NCBI RefSeq assembly: GCF_003182135.1
Contig: NZ_QGTL01000006.1
Coordinates: 62,001 to 126,000, forward strand
DNA length: 64,000 nt
Reading direction: 5' to 3'
Origin: Nocardia neocaledoniensis
GTDB taxonomy: Bacteria; Actinomycetota; Actinomycetes; Mycobacteriales; Mycobacteriaceae
Below, piece after piece: positions 51,580-60,135 of the stretch (the stretch's first letter is position 1; the number at the start of each line of letters is the position of its first letter). A model generated the notes under the pieces. That model was not told the DNA's origin. It ran no database searches and saw only the letters and a program-made list of their open reading frames with translations. The translations under genes and the position numbers were made by a program.

Positions 51580-52433
51580 GCAGCACCGCGACCAAACTCG
51601 CTCTGCACGGGGTCGGCAAGCAGTTCGTCGTGCGCGGCGCGGCCGAGAAGTTCACCGCCATCGCGGACGTCAGCATCGAAGTGGGGGCCGGCGAGTTCCT
51701 GGTACTCGTCGGGCCCAGCGGTTCGGGCAAGTCCACGCTGCTGGACCTGCTGGGTGGCCTGAGCACGCCGAGTTCGGGACAGATCCTGCTCGACGGCGCG
51801 CCGGTCACCGGCCCCGGTCTCGACCGCGGCGTGGTGTTCCAGCAGTACGCGCTGCTGCCGTGGCGCACCGCCCGCGCCAACATCCAGTTCGGGCTCGAGG
51901 CCAAGGGCGTCGCGCGCAGGGAACGCCGCGCGATCGCCGACCACTACCTGGAACTGGTCGGGCTCGCCGGGTTCGGCGACCGCTACCCGCACGAGCTGTC
52001 CGGCGGCATGAAGCAGCGTGTCGCGATCGCCCGGAGCCTGGCCTTCGACCCCGAGGTGTTGCTGATGGACGAGCCGTTCGCCGCGCTCGACGCCCAGACC
52101 AGGGAGTCGTTGCAGGACGAACTGCTGCGCATCTGGCGGGCGACGGGCAAGACGATCCTGTTCATCACCCACGGCATCGACGAGGCGGTCTACCTGGGCC
52201 AGCGCGTGGCGGTACTCACCTCGCGACCGGGCCGGGTCAAGGCCGTGATCGACATCGACATCGACCGCACCGGCGAGATCGACGTCCGCTCCAGCGAGCA
52301 GTTCCGCGACTACCGCCACCGCATCTGGACCGAACTGCGCGGCGAGGTCAGCCGGGCCCAGCGGCTCGAACTCGCCACCGAAGACAGTGCCGCCGCGGCG
52401 GCCTCGATCGACAGGAGCCCCGCCCATGTCTAG
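51576..52433 (+). CDS. Sulfonate-type ABC transporter ATPase
   Basis: A 285-residue ATPase of the SsuB/TauB family: Walker A GPSGSGKST, signature LSGGMKQRVAIARSLA, Walker B VLLMDEPFAALD, and the H-loop in LFITHGIDEA. It powers import with the preceding binding protein and following permease, overlapping both neighbours by a few nt. The C-terminal 35 residues are Ala/Ser-rich. Confidence 0.92.
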   Translation: MSSTATKLALHGVGKQFVVRGAAEKFTAIADVSIEVGAGEFLVLVGPSGSGKSTLLDLLGGLSTPSSGQILLDGAPVTGPGLDRGVVFQQYALLPWRTARANIQFGLEAKGVARRERRAIADHYLELVGLAGFGDRYPHELSGGMKQRVAIARSLAFDPEVLLMDEPFAALDAQTRESLQDELLRIWRATGKTILFITHGIDEAVYLGQRVAVLTSRPGRVKAVIDIDIDRTGEIDVRSSEQFRDYRHRIWTELRGEVSRAQRLELATEDSAAAAASIDRSPAHV

Positions 52434-53319
52434 CGCCGTCCCCCTGCTCGTCCGCCCGCGCGACGTCGCCGCCGCGCCGGCCGCGCCGCCGACTCCCGTG
52501 ACGGCCGCGCCCGCCCTCCCGACCGGTCCGACCCGCGCGGCCCGCACGACGGTCGCCACCCTGGCGTGCCTCACCAAGCCCCTGCTCGCCTTCGCGCTGC
52601 TGCTCGGTGCCTGGGAACTCGCGCCCCGCTTCGGCCTGGTCGACGAGGTGTTCCTGCCGCCGTTCTCGGTGGTGGTCCAGGCGTTCGCCGAACTCACCGC
52701 CAACGGGCAACTGGGCGAACACGTCTCGGCCAGCCTCACCCGCTCCATCACCGGGTTCTCGATCGCGCTGGTGATCGCGGTGCCGGTGGGGATCGCCATC
52801 GCCTGGTACAAGCCGGTCTCGGATTTCCTCAATCCGGTGCTCGAGCTGTTCCGCAACACCGCCGCCCTGGCGCTGCTGCCCGTCTTCGTGCTGATCCTCG
52901 GCATCGGTGAGACGTCGAAGATCGCGCTGATCGGCTACGCGACGTTCTTCCCGATCCTGCTCAACACCATCACCGGTGTGCGCACCGTCGATCCGCTGCT
53001 GGTCAAATCCGCGGTGTCGCTGGGCTTCTCACCGGTCCGGTTGTTCCAGAAGGTGATCCTGCCCGCGGCCGTCCCCTCGATCTTCACCGGGATCAGGATG
53101 GCCGCGGCGGGCTCGATCCTGGTGCTCATCGCCGCCGAGATGGTCGGCGCCCGAGCCGGACTCGGCTATCTCATCACCGCCGCCCAGCAGAACTTCCAGA
53201 TCCCGCAGATGTATGCAGGCATCGTCGCGATCTCGCTGATCGGTCTCGGTTTCAATTTCGCCCTCGTCGCGCTGGAACGCCGCCTCTCGCGCTGGCGTAC
53301 CTCGCCCGCCGACGCCTGA
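52426..53319 (+). CDS. Sulfonate-type ABC transporter permease
   Basis: A 297-residue permease of the SsuC/TauC type with six membrane helices. The EAA loop contacting the ATPase is in KSAVSLGFSPVRLFQKVILPAA. An Ala/Pro-rich, probably disordered N-terminal stretch of about 45 residues precedes the first helix. The ATG overlaps the ATPase gene by 8 nt. Confidence 0.92.
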   Translation: MSSAVPLLVRPRDVAAAPAAPPTPVTAAPALPTGPTRAARTTVATLACLTKPLLAFALLLGAWELAPRFGLVDEVFLPPFSVVVQAFAELTANGQLGEHVSASLTRSITGFSIALVIAVPVGIAIAWYKPVSDFLNPVLELFRNTAALALLPVFVLILGIGETSKIALIGYATFFPILLNTITGVRTVDPLLVKSAVSLGFSPVRLFQKVILPAAVPSIFTGIRMAAAGSILVLIAAEMVGARAGLGYLITAAQQNFQIPQMYAGIVAISLIGLGFNFALVALERRLSRWRTSPADA

Positions 53320-53333
53320 TCAGGAGAATCACC

Positions 53334-54674
53334 ATGTCCCGCAGGACCTTCCACCTCAACGCCTTCCTGATGGGCGTCGGCCACCACGAAGCGGCCTGGC
53401 GCCATCCGCGGACCGACGCGCACCGCGTGCTCGACGTGCGCCATTTCCAGGAGCTGGCGCGCATCGCCGAACGCGGCACGCTCGATTCGGTGTTCTTCGC
53501 CGACACCCTCGCCGTCGGCCCGCGGATCGAACGCAACACCCTCGCGGTGTTCGAGCCGGTGACGCAGCTGTCGGCCATCGCCGCGGTCACCGAGCGGATC
53601 GGTCTCATCGCCACCGCGTCGACCAGCTACAACGAGCCGTTCAACCTCGCCCGCAAGTTCGCCTCGCTCGACCACATCAGCGGGGGCAGGGCCGGCTGGA
53701 ACATCGTCACCTCCGGCAACGCCGACGAGGCCTACAACTTCGGCCTCGACGCGATCCCCGAGCACGCCCGCCGCTACGAACGTGCCGAGGAGTTCGTCGA
53801 CGTGGCCCTCGCCCTGTGGGACAGCTGGGAGGCCGAGGCGATCGTGCTCGACGCCGAGGCCGGTGTCTTCGCCGATCCCACCCGGGTGCACACCCTCGAC
53901 TACGCCGGGGAGCGCTTCCGGGTACGCGGCCCGCTGAATTCGCCGCGCGGTCCGCAGGGCAGGCCGCTGCTGGTACAGGCGGGCTCCTCCGAGTCCGGCA
54001 AGGAATTCGCCGCGCACCGCGCCGAAGCCGTGTTCACGGCGCAGCGCACCCTCGACGAAGGCGTGCGGTTCTACCGTGACCTCAAGGCGCGACTGGCGAA
54101 ATACGGTCGTGCCGAGCACGAGCTGAAGGTGCTGCCCGGCCTGGTGCCGTTCATCGCCGACACCACCGAGCAGGCCAGGGCGCTCGAGCAGGAGTTCACC
54201 GATCTCATCTCGCCCGACTACGCGTTGCGTCAGCTCTCGTCCATGCTCGGGGTCGACCTCACCGCGCACGCGCTGGACGCGCCGCTGCCCCCGCTGCCCG
54301 CCGAGAGCGAGATCGAGGGCGGCAAGAGCCGGTTCACGCTCGTCAAGGAGCTGGCCGAGTCCGAGGACCTCACGGTGCGCCAGCTCATCGGCAAGCTCGG
54401 CGGTGGCCGCGGGCACCGCACCTTCGCCGGCACCCCCGAGCAGGTCGCCGACGAGTTGCAGACCTGGTTCGAGGCGGGCGCCGCCGACGGCTTCAACATC
54501 ATGCCGCCGTATCTGCCGGGCGGGCTCGAGGACTTCGTCGACCGGGTCGTCCCGATCCTGCGCGAGCGCGGGCTGTTCCGCACCGCGTACGACGCCACCA
54601 CGCTGCGCGGTCACTACGGCCTCGATCCGGTGGAAAGCCGCTTCGCCCAGCGGGATTCACGGGTCAGCGCCTGA
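53334..54674 (+). CDS. FMN-dependent monooxygenase (NtaA/SnaA/DszA family)
   Basis: A 446-residue luciferase-like monooxygenase that uses reduced FMN and oxygen. The family segments HLNAFLMGVGHHEAAWRHP and SLDHISGGRAGWNIVTSGN are present; relatives include DszA (dibenzothiophene sulfone) and NtaA. Beside a sulfonate transporter it probably breaks a C-S or C-N bond to release sulfite or a related product. It lies 14 nt after the permease and its stop overlaps the next small ORF (TGATG). No flavin reductase is in the operon. Confidence 0.9.
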   Translation: MSRRTFHLNAFLMGVGHHEAAWRHPRTDAHRVLDVRHFQELARIAERGTLDSVFFADTLAVGPRIERNTLAVFEPVTQLSAIAAVTERIGLIATASTSYNEPFNLARKFASLDHISGGRAGWNIVTSGNADEAYNFGLDAIPEHARRYERAEEFVDVALALWDSWEAEAIVLDAEAGVFADPTRVHTLDYAGERFRVRGPLNSPRGPQGRPLLVQAGSSESGKEFAAHRAEAVFTAQRTLDEGVRFYRDLKARLAKYGRAEHELKVLPGLVPFIADTTEQARALEQEFTDLISPDYALRQLSSMLGVDLTAHALDAPLPPLPAESEIEGGKSRFTLVKELAESEDLTVRQLIGKLGGGRGHRTFAGTPEQVADELQTWFEAGAADGFNIMPPYLPGGLEDFVDRVVPILRERGLFRTAYDATTLRGHYGLDPVESRFAQRDSRVSA

Positions 54675-54784
54675 TGCCGCCGCGACGGCTCGACATCGAG
54701 TTCATGCGGGTGGTGAGCAGCTCCTGTCCGGACCACCGAGCATCCGCCACCCGCCCGGTTTTCCCCGAAGGACCACACGCATGA
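54674..54784 (+). CDS. Small cysteine-containing ORF linking monooxygenase and dioxygenase genes
   Basis: A 36-codon ORF that fills the gap between the two genes exactly: its ATG overlaps the monooxygenase stop (TGATG) and its stop overlaps the tauD start (ATGA). The sequence includes IEFMRVVSSSCPDHR, which aligns with VDLMRLSPGFCRR of the leader at 50287. This supports a second sulfur-type leader peptide, here internal to the operon and translationally coupled to tauD. A GGTGG/CCACC hairpin surrounds the cysteine codon. Confidence 0.65.
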   Translation: MPPRRLDIEFMRVVSSSCPDHRASATRPVFPEGPHA

Positions 54785-55716
54785 CCACCATCGAAACCCC
54801 ACGCGCCGCGACCGCACTCGAGATCACGCCCGTCGCCGGGCACATCGGCGCCGAGGTCACCGGCGTCGACCTGCGCGCCGACCTCACCGACACCCAGGTC
54901 GAAGACCTCACCGCGGCACTGCACCGGCACAAGGTGCTGTTCTTCCGTGATCAGCACATCGGTCACGCCGAGCAGATCGCGTTCTCCCGCCGCTTCGGCG
55001 CCGTCACCCCGTCGCACCCGTACGACGACGACGCGCCCACCGAGTACCCGGAGATCCTGGCCGTCGACAGCCGACTCTACGAGAAGCGGTTCGGGCGCAA
55101 GAAGTTCAGCTACACCAACCAGTGGCACACCGATGTCTCCCCGCTGATCAATCCGCCCGCGGCGTCGATCCTGCGCGCCGAGCTCGCCCCGGAGCAGGGC
55201 GGCGACACGCAGTGGACCAATCTGGCCGCCGCCTACGCCGGTCTGCCGGAATCGCTGCGCACCTTCCTCGACGGACTGCGCGCCGAGCACCGCTTCGGCG
55301 GCCGCATCCCGCCGTGGGACGCCGACAGCGACTACGCCCGCAAAATCGCGGCGTCACCGCTGGTGACCGAGCACCCGGTGGTGCGGGTGCATCCGGTGAC
55401 CGGGGAGCGGGTGCTGTTCGTCAACCCCGGCTTCACCACCCGGATCATCGGGCTCACCCCGCCCCAGAGCGACGCCCTGCTGCAGCTGCTCTTCGACGAG
55501 ATCTCGCATCCGGCCTACACCGTCCGGTTCCGGTGGGCCAAGGGCAGCATCGCGTTCTGGGACAACCGCGCCACCGCGCATCTGGCCCCGAGCGATCTCG
55601 ACCATCTCGATGTCACCCGGGTGCTGTACCGCACCACGCTCGAGGGCGACATCCCGGTCGGCGTGGACGGCGCGGCCTCCAGCCCGATCGCCGGCGCGAA
55701 GTTCACCGGCGCCTGA
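54781..55716 (+). CDS. TauD/TfdA-family Fe(II)/2-oxoglutarate dioxygenase
   Basis: A 311-residue dioxygenase. The iron triad appears as His116 and Asp118 (QWHTDVS) and His267 (ATAHLAP), with an arginine near YRTTLEG for 2-oxoglutarate. TauD relatives hydroxylate the carbon next to a sulfonate or sulfate ester, releasing sulfite or sulfate. Transporter, flavin monooxygenase and dioxygenase together point to use of several organosulfur compounds. Confidence 0.92.
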   Translation: MTTIETPRAATALEITPVAGHIGAEVTGVDLRADLTDTQVEDLTAALHRHKVLFFRDQHIGHAEQIAFSRRFGAVTPSHPYDDDAPTEYPEILAVDSRLYEKRFGRKKFSYTNQWHTDVSPLINPPAASILRAELAPEQGGDTQWTNLAAAYAGLPESLRTFLDGLRAEHRFGGRIPPWDADSDYARKIAASPLVTEHPVVRVHPVTGERVLFVNPGFTTRIIGLTPPQSDALLQLLFDEISHPAYTVRFRWAKGSIAFWDNRATAHLAPSDLDHLDVTRVLYRTTLEGDIPVGVDGAASSPIAGAKFTGA

Positions 55717-55778
55717 CATCCCCCGCGGTGCCCGGTCCGCCCGGCCGGGCACCGCCACCAGAGGAAGAGAACGATGCG

Positions 55779-57365
55779 ATGAGCGAAACCTGGCATGCGA
55801 GCGCCGACGTCTTGGTGATCGGCGGCGGTCCGGCCGCCTGCTGGGCGGCGATCCACGCCGTCGAGGCAGGCGCCGAGGTGACCCTGGTCGACAAGGGCTA
55901 CTGCGGAACCAGTGGCGCCACCGCGCCTTCGGGCACCGGCGTCTGGTACGTCGCGCCCGAGACCGAGGCCCGCGCCTCGGCCAAGGCGGCCAGGGAAGCG
56001 CTGGGCGGTCACCTGGCCGACCACTACTGGATGGACCGGGTCCTCGACCAGACCTACACCAACATGAATCGGCTCGCCGTCGAGGGCCGCTACCCGTTCC
56101 CCGTCGACCCCGCGTCGGGCGAGCCACTACGCACCGGCGTGCAGGGACCGGAGTACATGCGCCGCATGCGCGCGTGGCTGCAGCGGATCGGGGTGCGGAT
56201 TCTCGACCACTCCCCCGCGCTGGAACTGCTCGTCGACGAGACCGGCGCCGTGCGCGGCGCCGCGGGACACCAGCGTCAGCTCGACCGCGACTACCGGATC
56301 ACCGCGGGTGCCGTGGTACTCGCCTCGGGTGGATGCGCGTTCCTGTCCGGAGCGCTGGGCACCAACGTCGACACCGGCGACGGCGCGCTGCTGGCCGCCG
56401 AGGTGGGCGCACGCTTCTCCGGCATGGAGTTCTCCAACGCCTACGCGATCGTGCCCAAGGGCTCGACCATCACCAAGACCGCCTACTACGGCTACGCCAC
56501 CTTCTTCGGCGAGGACGGCCGGGTGCTCGAGGACGCGGGCTCCACCAGGGGCAGGTCGGTGATCGCGCGGACCCTGCTGCGGGAGAAGGTGTTCGCCCAG
56601 CTCGACCGCGCCGATGCCACCGTGCAGGCGCAGATGCGGGTGGGGCAGCCGAACTTCTTCCTCCAGTTCGACCGGCGCGGCATCGACCCGTTCACCCAGC
56701 GTTTCGAGATCGATCTGCTCGCCGAGGGGACCGTGCGCGGTACCGGCGGGGTCGACATCGTCGACGACGACTGCGCCACCACGGTGCCCGGCCTGTACGC
56801 CGCGGGTGACGCGGCCACCAGGGAGCGCATCTGCGGTGGGTTCACCGGCGGCGGCAGCCACAACGCGGCGTGGGCGATGTCGTCGGGCAGCTGGGCCGGC
56901 GCCGGGGCGGCCCGGTACGCCCGGGCCGCGGCGGGCGGCGGACAGCTCACCGGGGCGGGTCGAGTCGGGTTGCGGCCCAGCGGTTCCGGATCGCTCACCG
57001 CGGCCGAGGTCGTCGCGGCCGCCAAGGCCGAACTGATCCCGTTCGAGAAGAACTATCTGCGCCACGGCGACCGGCTGCGTCCCGCGCTCGCCCGTCTCGA
57101 CGAGCTGTGGGCGGCGGCAGCCGGGTTGGGCGGTGCCACCGGCGACGAACGGATACGCGCCAGGCAGGCCGCCGCGATCACCGCGGTCGGCCGGCTCATG
57201 TACCGGTCGACGTTGTCGCGCACCGAGTCCCGCGGAATGAGCAAGCGCGGCGACCATCCCGAACTCGATCCGGCACAACACCATCACGTGCTCGCCGGCG
57301 GGTTGGACGCGCCGTGGACGGGCACCGCCGAGACCCGCAACTCCGGACTGGCGGTGGCGTCGTGA
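55779..57365 (+). CDS. FAD-dependent oxidoreductase (AprA/fumarate-reductase-like)
   Basis: A 528-residue flavoprotein of the succinate dehydrogenase/fumarate reductase/APS reductase (AprA) fold. The FAD-binding loop VIGGGPAACWAA and GLYAAGDAATRERICGG are clear; a C-terminal helical domain follows. It is directly followed, with a 4-nt overlap, by a two-cluster ferredoxin, the AprA-AprB arrangement. A plain APS reductase is unlikely because no sulfate-activation genes are near; electron transfer to or from an organosulfur intermediate is more likely. ATG 55779 has AGGAAGAG upstream. Confidence 0.85.
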   Translation: MSETWHASADVLVIGGGPAACWAAIHAVEAGAEVTLVDKGYCGTSGATAPSGTGVWYVAPETEARASAKAAREALGGHLADHYWMDRVLDQTYTNMNRLAVEGRYPFPVDPASGEPLRTGVQGPEYMRRMRAWLQRIGVRILDHSPALELLVDETGAVRGAAGHQRQLDRDYRITAGAVVLASGGCAFLSGALGTNVDTGDGALLAAEVGARFSGMEFSNAYAIVPKGSTITKTAYYGYATFFGEDGRVLEDAGSTRGRSVIARTLLREKVFAQLDRADATVQAQMRVGQPNFFLQFDRRGIDPFTQRFEIDLLAEGTVRGTGGVDIVDDDCATTVPGLYAAGDAATRERICGGFTGGGSHNAAWAMSSGSWAGAGAARYARAAAGGGQLTGAGRVGLRPSGSGSLTAAEVVAAAKAELIPFEKNYLRHGDRLRPALARLDELWAAAAGLGGATGDERIRARQAAAITAVGRLMYRSTLSRTESRGMSKRGDHPELDPAQHHHVLAGGLDAPWTGTAETRNSGLAVAS

Positions 57366-57700
57366 TCGAACTGCTCCGCGCGCAGGACTGCATCGGCTGC
57401 GACAAGTGCGTGCTGGCCTGCCCCACCAACGTCTTCGACCGCACCGACGACGGCATACCGGTCATCGCCCGGCAGTCCGACTGCCAGACCTGCTTCCTGT
57501 GCGAGGCCTACTGCCCCACGGACGCGCTCTATGTGGCGCCCGACGCCACGCCGCTCGCGTCCACCGCAGAGCTGCCGACCGAGCAGATCGGCCGCTACCG
57601 CGAACAGCTCGGCTGGGGGCAAGGACGGACCGCGGGCGCCCGTCTCGCGGTGGGACCCCGTCTGCCGCACGGGAATCCACCGCCCCGGCTCACCCCCTGA
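57362..57700 (+). CDS. 2[4Fe-4S] ferredoxin (AprB-like)
   Basis: A 112-residue protein with two cluster motifs: CIGCDKCVLACP (about residues 10-21) and CQTCFLCEAYCP (about 40-51). A C-terminal tail of 55 residues may wrap around the flavoprotein, as in AprB. The GTG overlaps the preceding stop (GTGA), so it is the partner of the FAD protein. The 3' end overlaps the converging gene by 11 nt. Confidence 0.9.
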   Translation: MIELLRAQDCIGCDKCVLACPTNVFDRTDDGIPVIARQSDCQTCFLCEAYCPTDALYVAPDATPLASTAELPTEQIGRYREQLGWGQGRTAGARLAVGPRLPHGNPPPRLTP

Positions 57701-58406
57701 GGCTCTCCGCGGGCCACCGCAGCTCACCGAAGAGCGGATCGTCGTACACGGTGCGCTCCACGACCGGCTCCGGAACCCGGAGCAGGTCGGCGCGGCTCAC
57801 CTCGGCGAAGTCGTATCGTCCGTTCTCGCAATGCAATTCGGCCAGGGTGAACGCCGCGACGGTGTCGTCGAGGGCGAAGTCGTCGAAGCCGTCCGCGGCG
57901 AACGCGGCCCGCAACTGCGCGACCGGCGCCGGCTCCCGCACGTGCGCCAGCGCCAGATAGGGCTCGAGCGGCTCACCGAATTCGGGGACGCGTTCGCGGA
58001 TCCACACATCGGTGAGCGCTTCGGTCAGCTCCTCCCGGACGGCGAGCAACGGCGCCGGCGCGGTGATGGGTAATCGGATCGAATCGGGGGCGATCACCGG
58101 CGGACCGAAGGTCACCTGGAACGGCGCGTGCGCGGCGAGACGGGTCCGCGACCCCTCGACCAGCGCCGCCAGGTGCACGCCCTTGACGCCGTCGACGAAG
58201 CCGACCCCTTGCACGCCGACACGCAAGCGGGCCGCGTCGACCGGTTCGAGACCGGGCAGCCGGGACAGGGTGGGCGCGAAGATCTCCACCAGCTTGTCGG
58301 CGACCGGCTGGGTCGGGGCGACCTGCCAGTCGTAGAAGGATCGTCCCGCCGTCCACCCCGGCCGCCACCACCAGCGGCTGGCAACAGTCATCTCGCCCGC
58401 GATCAT
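57690..58406 (-). CDS. 2'-5' RNA ligase-like (2H) protein lacking the HxT motifs
   Basis: A 238-residue protein that aligns with the actinobacterial 2'-5' RNA ligase-like family (WWWRPGW start, GVQGVGF core). In active 2H phosphoesterases two HxT/S motifs form the active site. Here the first position reads RLRVGVQGVGF (HLTMQ-like in relatives) and the second YLALAH (HVSLAY-like). Both motifs seem lost, so it is probably catalytically inactive or repurposed. ATG 58406 is chosen because GGGAGGTG lies about 7 nt upstream. Confidence 0.7.
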   Translation of the reverse strand: MIAGEMTVASRWWWRPGWTAGRSFYDWQVAPTQPVADKLVEIFAPTLSRLPGLEPVDAARLRVGVQGVGFVDGVKGVHLAALVEGSRTRLAAHAPFQVTFGPPVIAPDSIRLPITAPAPLLAVREELTEALTDVWIRERVPEFGEPLEPYLALAHVREPAPVAQLRAAFAADGFDDFALDDTVAAFTLAELHCENGRYDFAEVSRADLLRVPEPVVERTVYDDPLFGELRWPAESLRG

Positions 58407-58634
58407 CGTGCCCACCTCCCGATCCACGCCCAACGCCCCCAGCGAACATCCGGTTGACCGGCAAGGCTGTCCACCATCGACAGCTTCGACCAGTTCACCC
58501 CGACGCGACCGGACACGATCGGCACCCATGCTGCGATGTCAGTTACCTGTCAGCGACGGTATTACCCGCTGGGGCCGCCCGCAACACGACGAGACCGATC
58601 CGTTGCAGCTTCGATCCCCACTACACTGGCCGTC

Positions 58635-58976
58635 ATGCCTGTTCGTCGGCTGATCACGCTCTCCGCGTTCGCCCTCCTGCTGCCCTTCGCCGCCTCCGCC
58701 TGTTCCATGTCGGGTGACGGCTACTCCTCCGAGTGCACGGTCAGCGGGTGCACCGTGACCTTCGACCGCGGCGTGAACGCGAAGGCCTCGGTGCTCGGGA
58801 TCGACGCCGAACTCGTCGCCGTCGACGGTGACATGGTGACGCTGAAGATCGGCGGGCAGAACGTGACGGTGCCGGTGGGCCAGTCGCAGGAGTCCAACGG
58901 CACCGATGTGCGGGTCACCGAGGTGACCGACCAGAAGGTGGTCGTCGTGCTGAACTCCGGACTGACCCCGAACTGA
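58635..58976 (+). CDS. Small lipoprotein
   Basis: A 113-residue secreted protein with a lipoprotein signal (LLLPFAASAC, cysteine at about residue 23) and a beta-rich body with two further cysteines (ECTVSGC) that may form a disulfide. The ATG is preceded by TACACT at 58622-58627, 7 nt away, a leaderless start. The function is unknown. Confidence 0.85.
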   Translation: MPVRRLITLSAFALLLPFAASACSMSGDGYSSECTVSGCTVTFDRGVNAKASVLGIDAELVAVDGDMVTLKIGGQNVTVPVGQSQESNGTDVRVTEVTDQKVVVVLNSGLTPN

Positions 58977-59001
58977 TCCACGAAACCCCTTGGGCGGCGG
59001 C

Positions 59002-59018
59002 GGTTCCCGATCGGGACC
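59002..59018. terminator. Hairpin between convergent genes
   Basis: A GATC loop with TCCC/GGGA stem and flanking GG/CC pairs, between the genes ending at 58976 and 59030. It probably terminates transcription from both sides, though the stem is short. Confidence 0.45.
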
Positions 59019-59029
59019 GGCCGCGCGGC

Positions 59030-59401
59030 TCAGCCCAGCACGTTCGGCTGGTCCAGGATCCAGCGCCAGCTCCCGTCGGGTTGCCTGCGCGCCACTTCGA
59101 CGGTGGCGCCGGTCCCGCCCGGCAGCCGGGTCGAGGTCATCGCGAGGTCGCCCGCGCGCAGCGCCGGGGCTTGCGCGCCCGGCTGGAACACCGGACGATC
59201 GGCGACGAGCCGGGTGTAGGCCGCCCGGATCTCCTCGATCCCGGTCGCCACGACGCCGTCGGGCAACGCCAGGACCGCCTCGGACTCGTAGAGCTCCACC
59301 AGCCCCTCCACATCACCGGCGTTGAGCCGCTCGACCACCAGGCGGCTCAGATCCTCCGGCCGCCGCGCTCGTTCACGGACACCGTCGACACTGTCGGTCA
59401 T
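59030..59401 (-). CDS. SnoaL/YybH-like NTF2-fold protein
   Basis: A 123-residue protein with the pattern LVVERLNAGDVEGLVELYESEAVLALPDG, common in the SnoaL_3/YybH group. The second half forms the beta-sheet, ending RRQPDGSWRWILDQPN. Reaction and substrate are unknown. ATG 59401 is chosen because it directly precedes the domain. Confidence 0.85.
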   Translation of the reverse strand: MTDSVDGVRERARRPEDLSRLVVERLNAGDVEGLVELYESEAVLALPDGVVATGIEEIRAAYTRLVADRPVFQPGAQAPALRAGDLAMTSTRLPGGTGATVEVARRQPDGSWRWILDQPNVLG

Positions 59402-59469
59402 CGTCACCCTCCTCGATATGGGCTGTGCGCCAACGGTAGCGCCGGGGTACGACACAACCCCGACCCCGC

Positions 59470-60036
59470 TCAGTGCCCACCGTGCAGATCGACGGTGAAG
59501 GCGTACCAGTCACCGTCGTACGGCGTGTAGACCGGCTCGTACGCGCCCCTATCTCCGAGCGGCGGGCCGCCGCCGGGCGGGAAGTAGGCCAGACCACCGA
59601 TCCCGTCGCCGATGCGGAACAGACAGCCACCGTCGTCGCGCAGCACCGAGCGCACCCGGACGACGCCGTACCACCCGCCGTCGCCCGCGCAGTTCCCGTG
59701 CGCCGCGTCGGTCAACGAGCTCTTCGAGAGCCACCACGCGACACGGTCCGGCGCATCGACCGAGTACGCGCCGAGCCCGGCGACGACGGCGAGGGGCGCG
59801 ATCAGCACGGTGCCGTAGCGGCGGTATCGCGCGCAGCCGATCGGCGCGAACACCATCCAGACCACCCCGGCCGCGAACAGCGCAGCGACCGCCGCCAGGC
59901 CGGCGAGCAGATCGAACTCCGTCGCGTCGTTCAGCAGGATCGCGACGACCGCGGCGACGGCGACCACGGTCGCCGCGCGCATCGCCCACACCCAACGGCG
60001 CGGCGGCGCCTGCGCTTCGGCCTCCCTGGTCACCAT
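59470..60036 (-). CDS. Membrane protein of unknown function
   Basis: A 188-residue protein with three hydrophobic helices (about 18-36, 42-63 and 77-93), followed by an extracellular region of about 90 residues with two cysteines and a Gly/Pro/Tyr-rich end. I do not recognise a family. It is a single-gene unit; the start is near ACCATGG-like sequence with a weak ribosome-binding site. Confidence 0.75.
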   Translation of the reverse strand: MVTREAEAQAPPRRWVWAMRAATVVAVAAVVAILLNDATEFDLLAGLAAVAALFAAGVVWMVFAPIGCARYRRYGTVLIAPLAVVAGLGAYSVDAPDRVAWWLSKSSLTDAAHGNCAGDGGWYGVVRVRSVLRDDGGCLFRIGDGIGGLAYFPPGGGPPLGDRGAYEPVYTPYDGDWYAFTVDLHGGH

Positions 60037-60083
60037 CGCTCCACCCTACGGAGCGGCGGCCGCGATTCGCCGTCGGGACAGCG

Positions 60084-60103
60084 AAAACCCCCGGCGCCGA
60101 GGG
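60084..60103 (-). terminator. Rho-independent terminator of the small gene
   Basis: On the minus strand, stem CCCTCG/CGGGGG (one G-U pair) with a GCGC loop is followed directly by TTTT. This is a classical intrinsic terminator about 30 nt after the stop of the 33-codon gene at 60136-60237. Confidence 0.7.
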
Positions 60104-60135
60104 CATCCGGAGGCTTCGCAGGCTGACTCAGGCGG

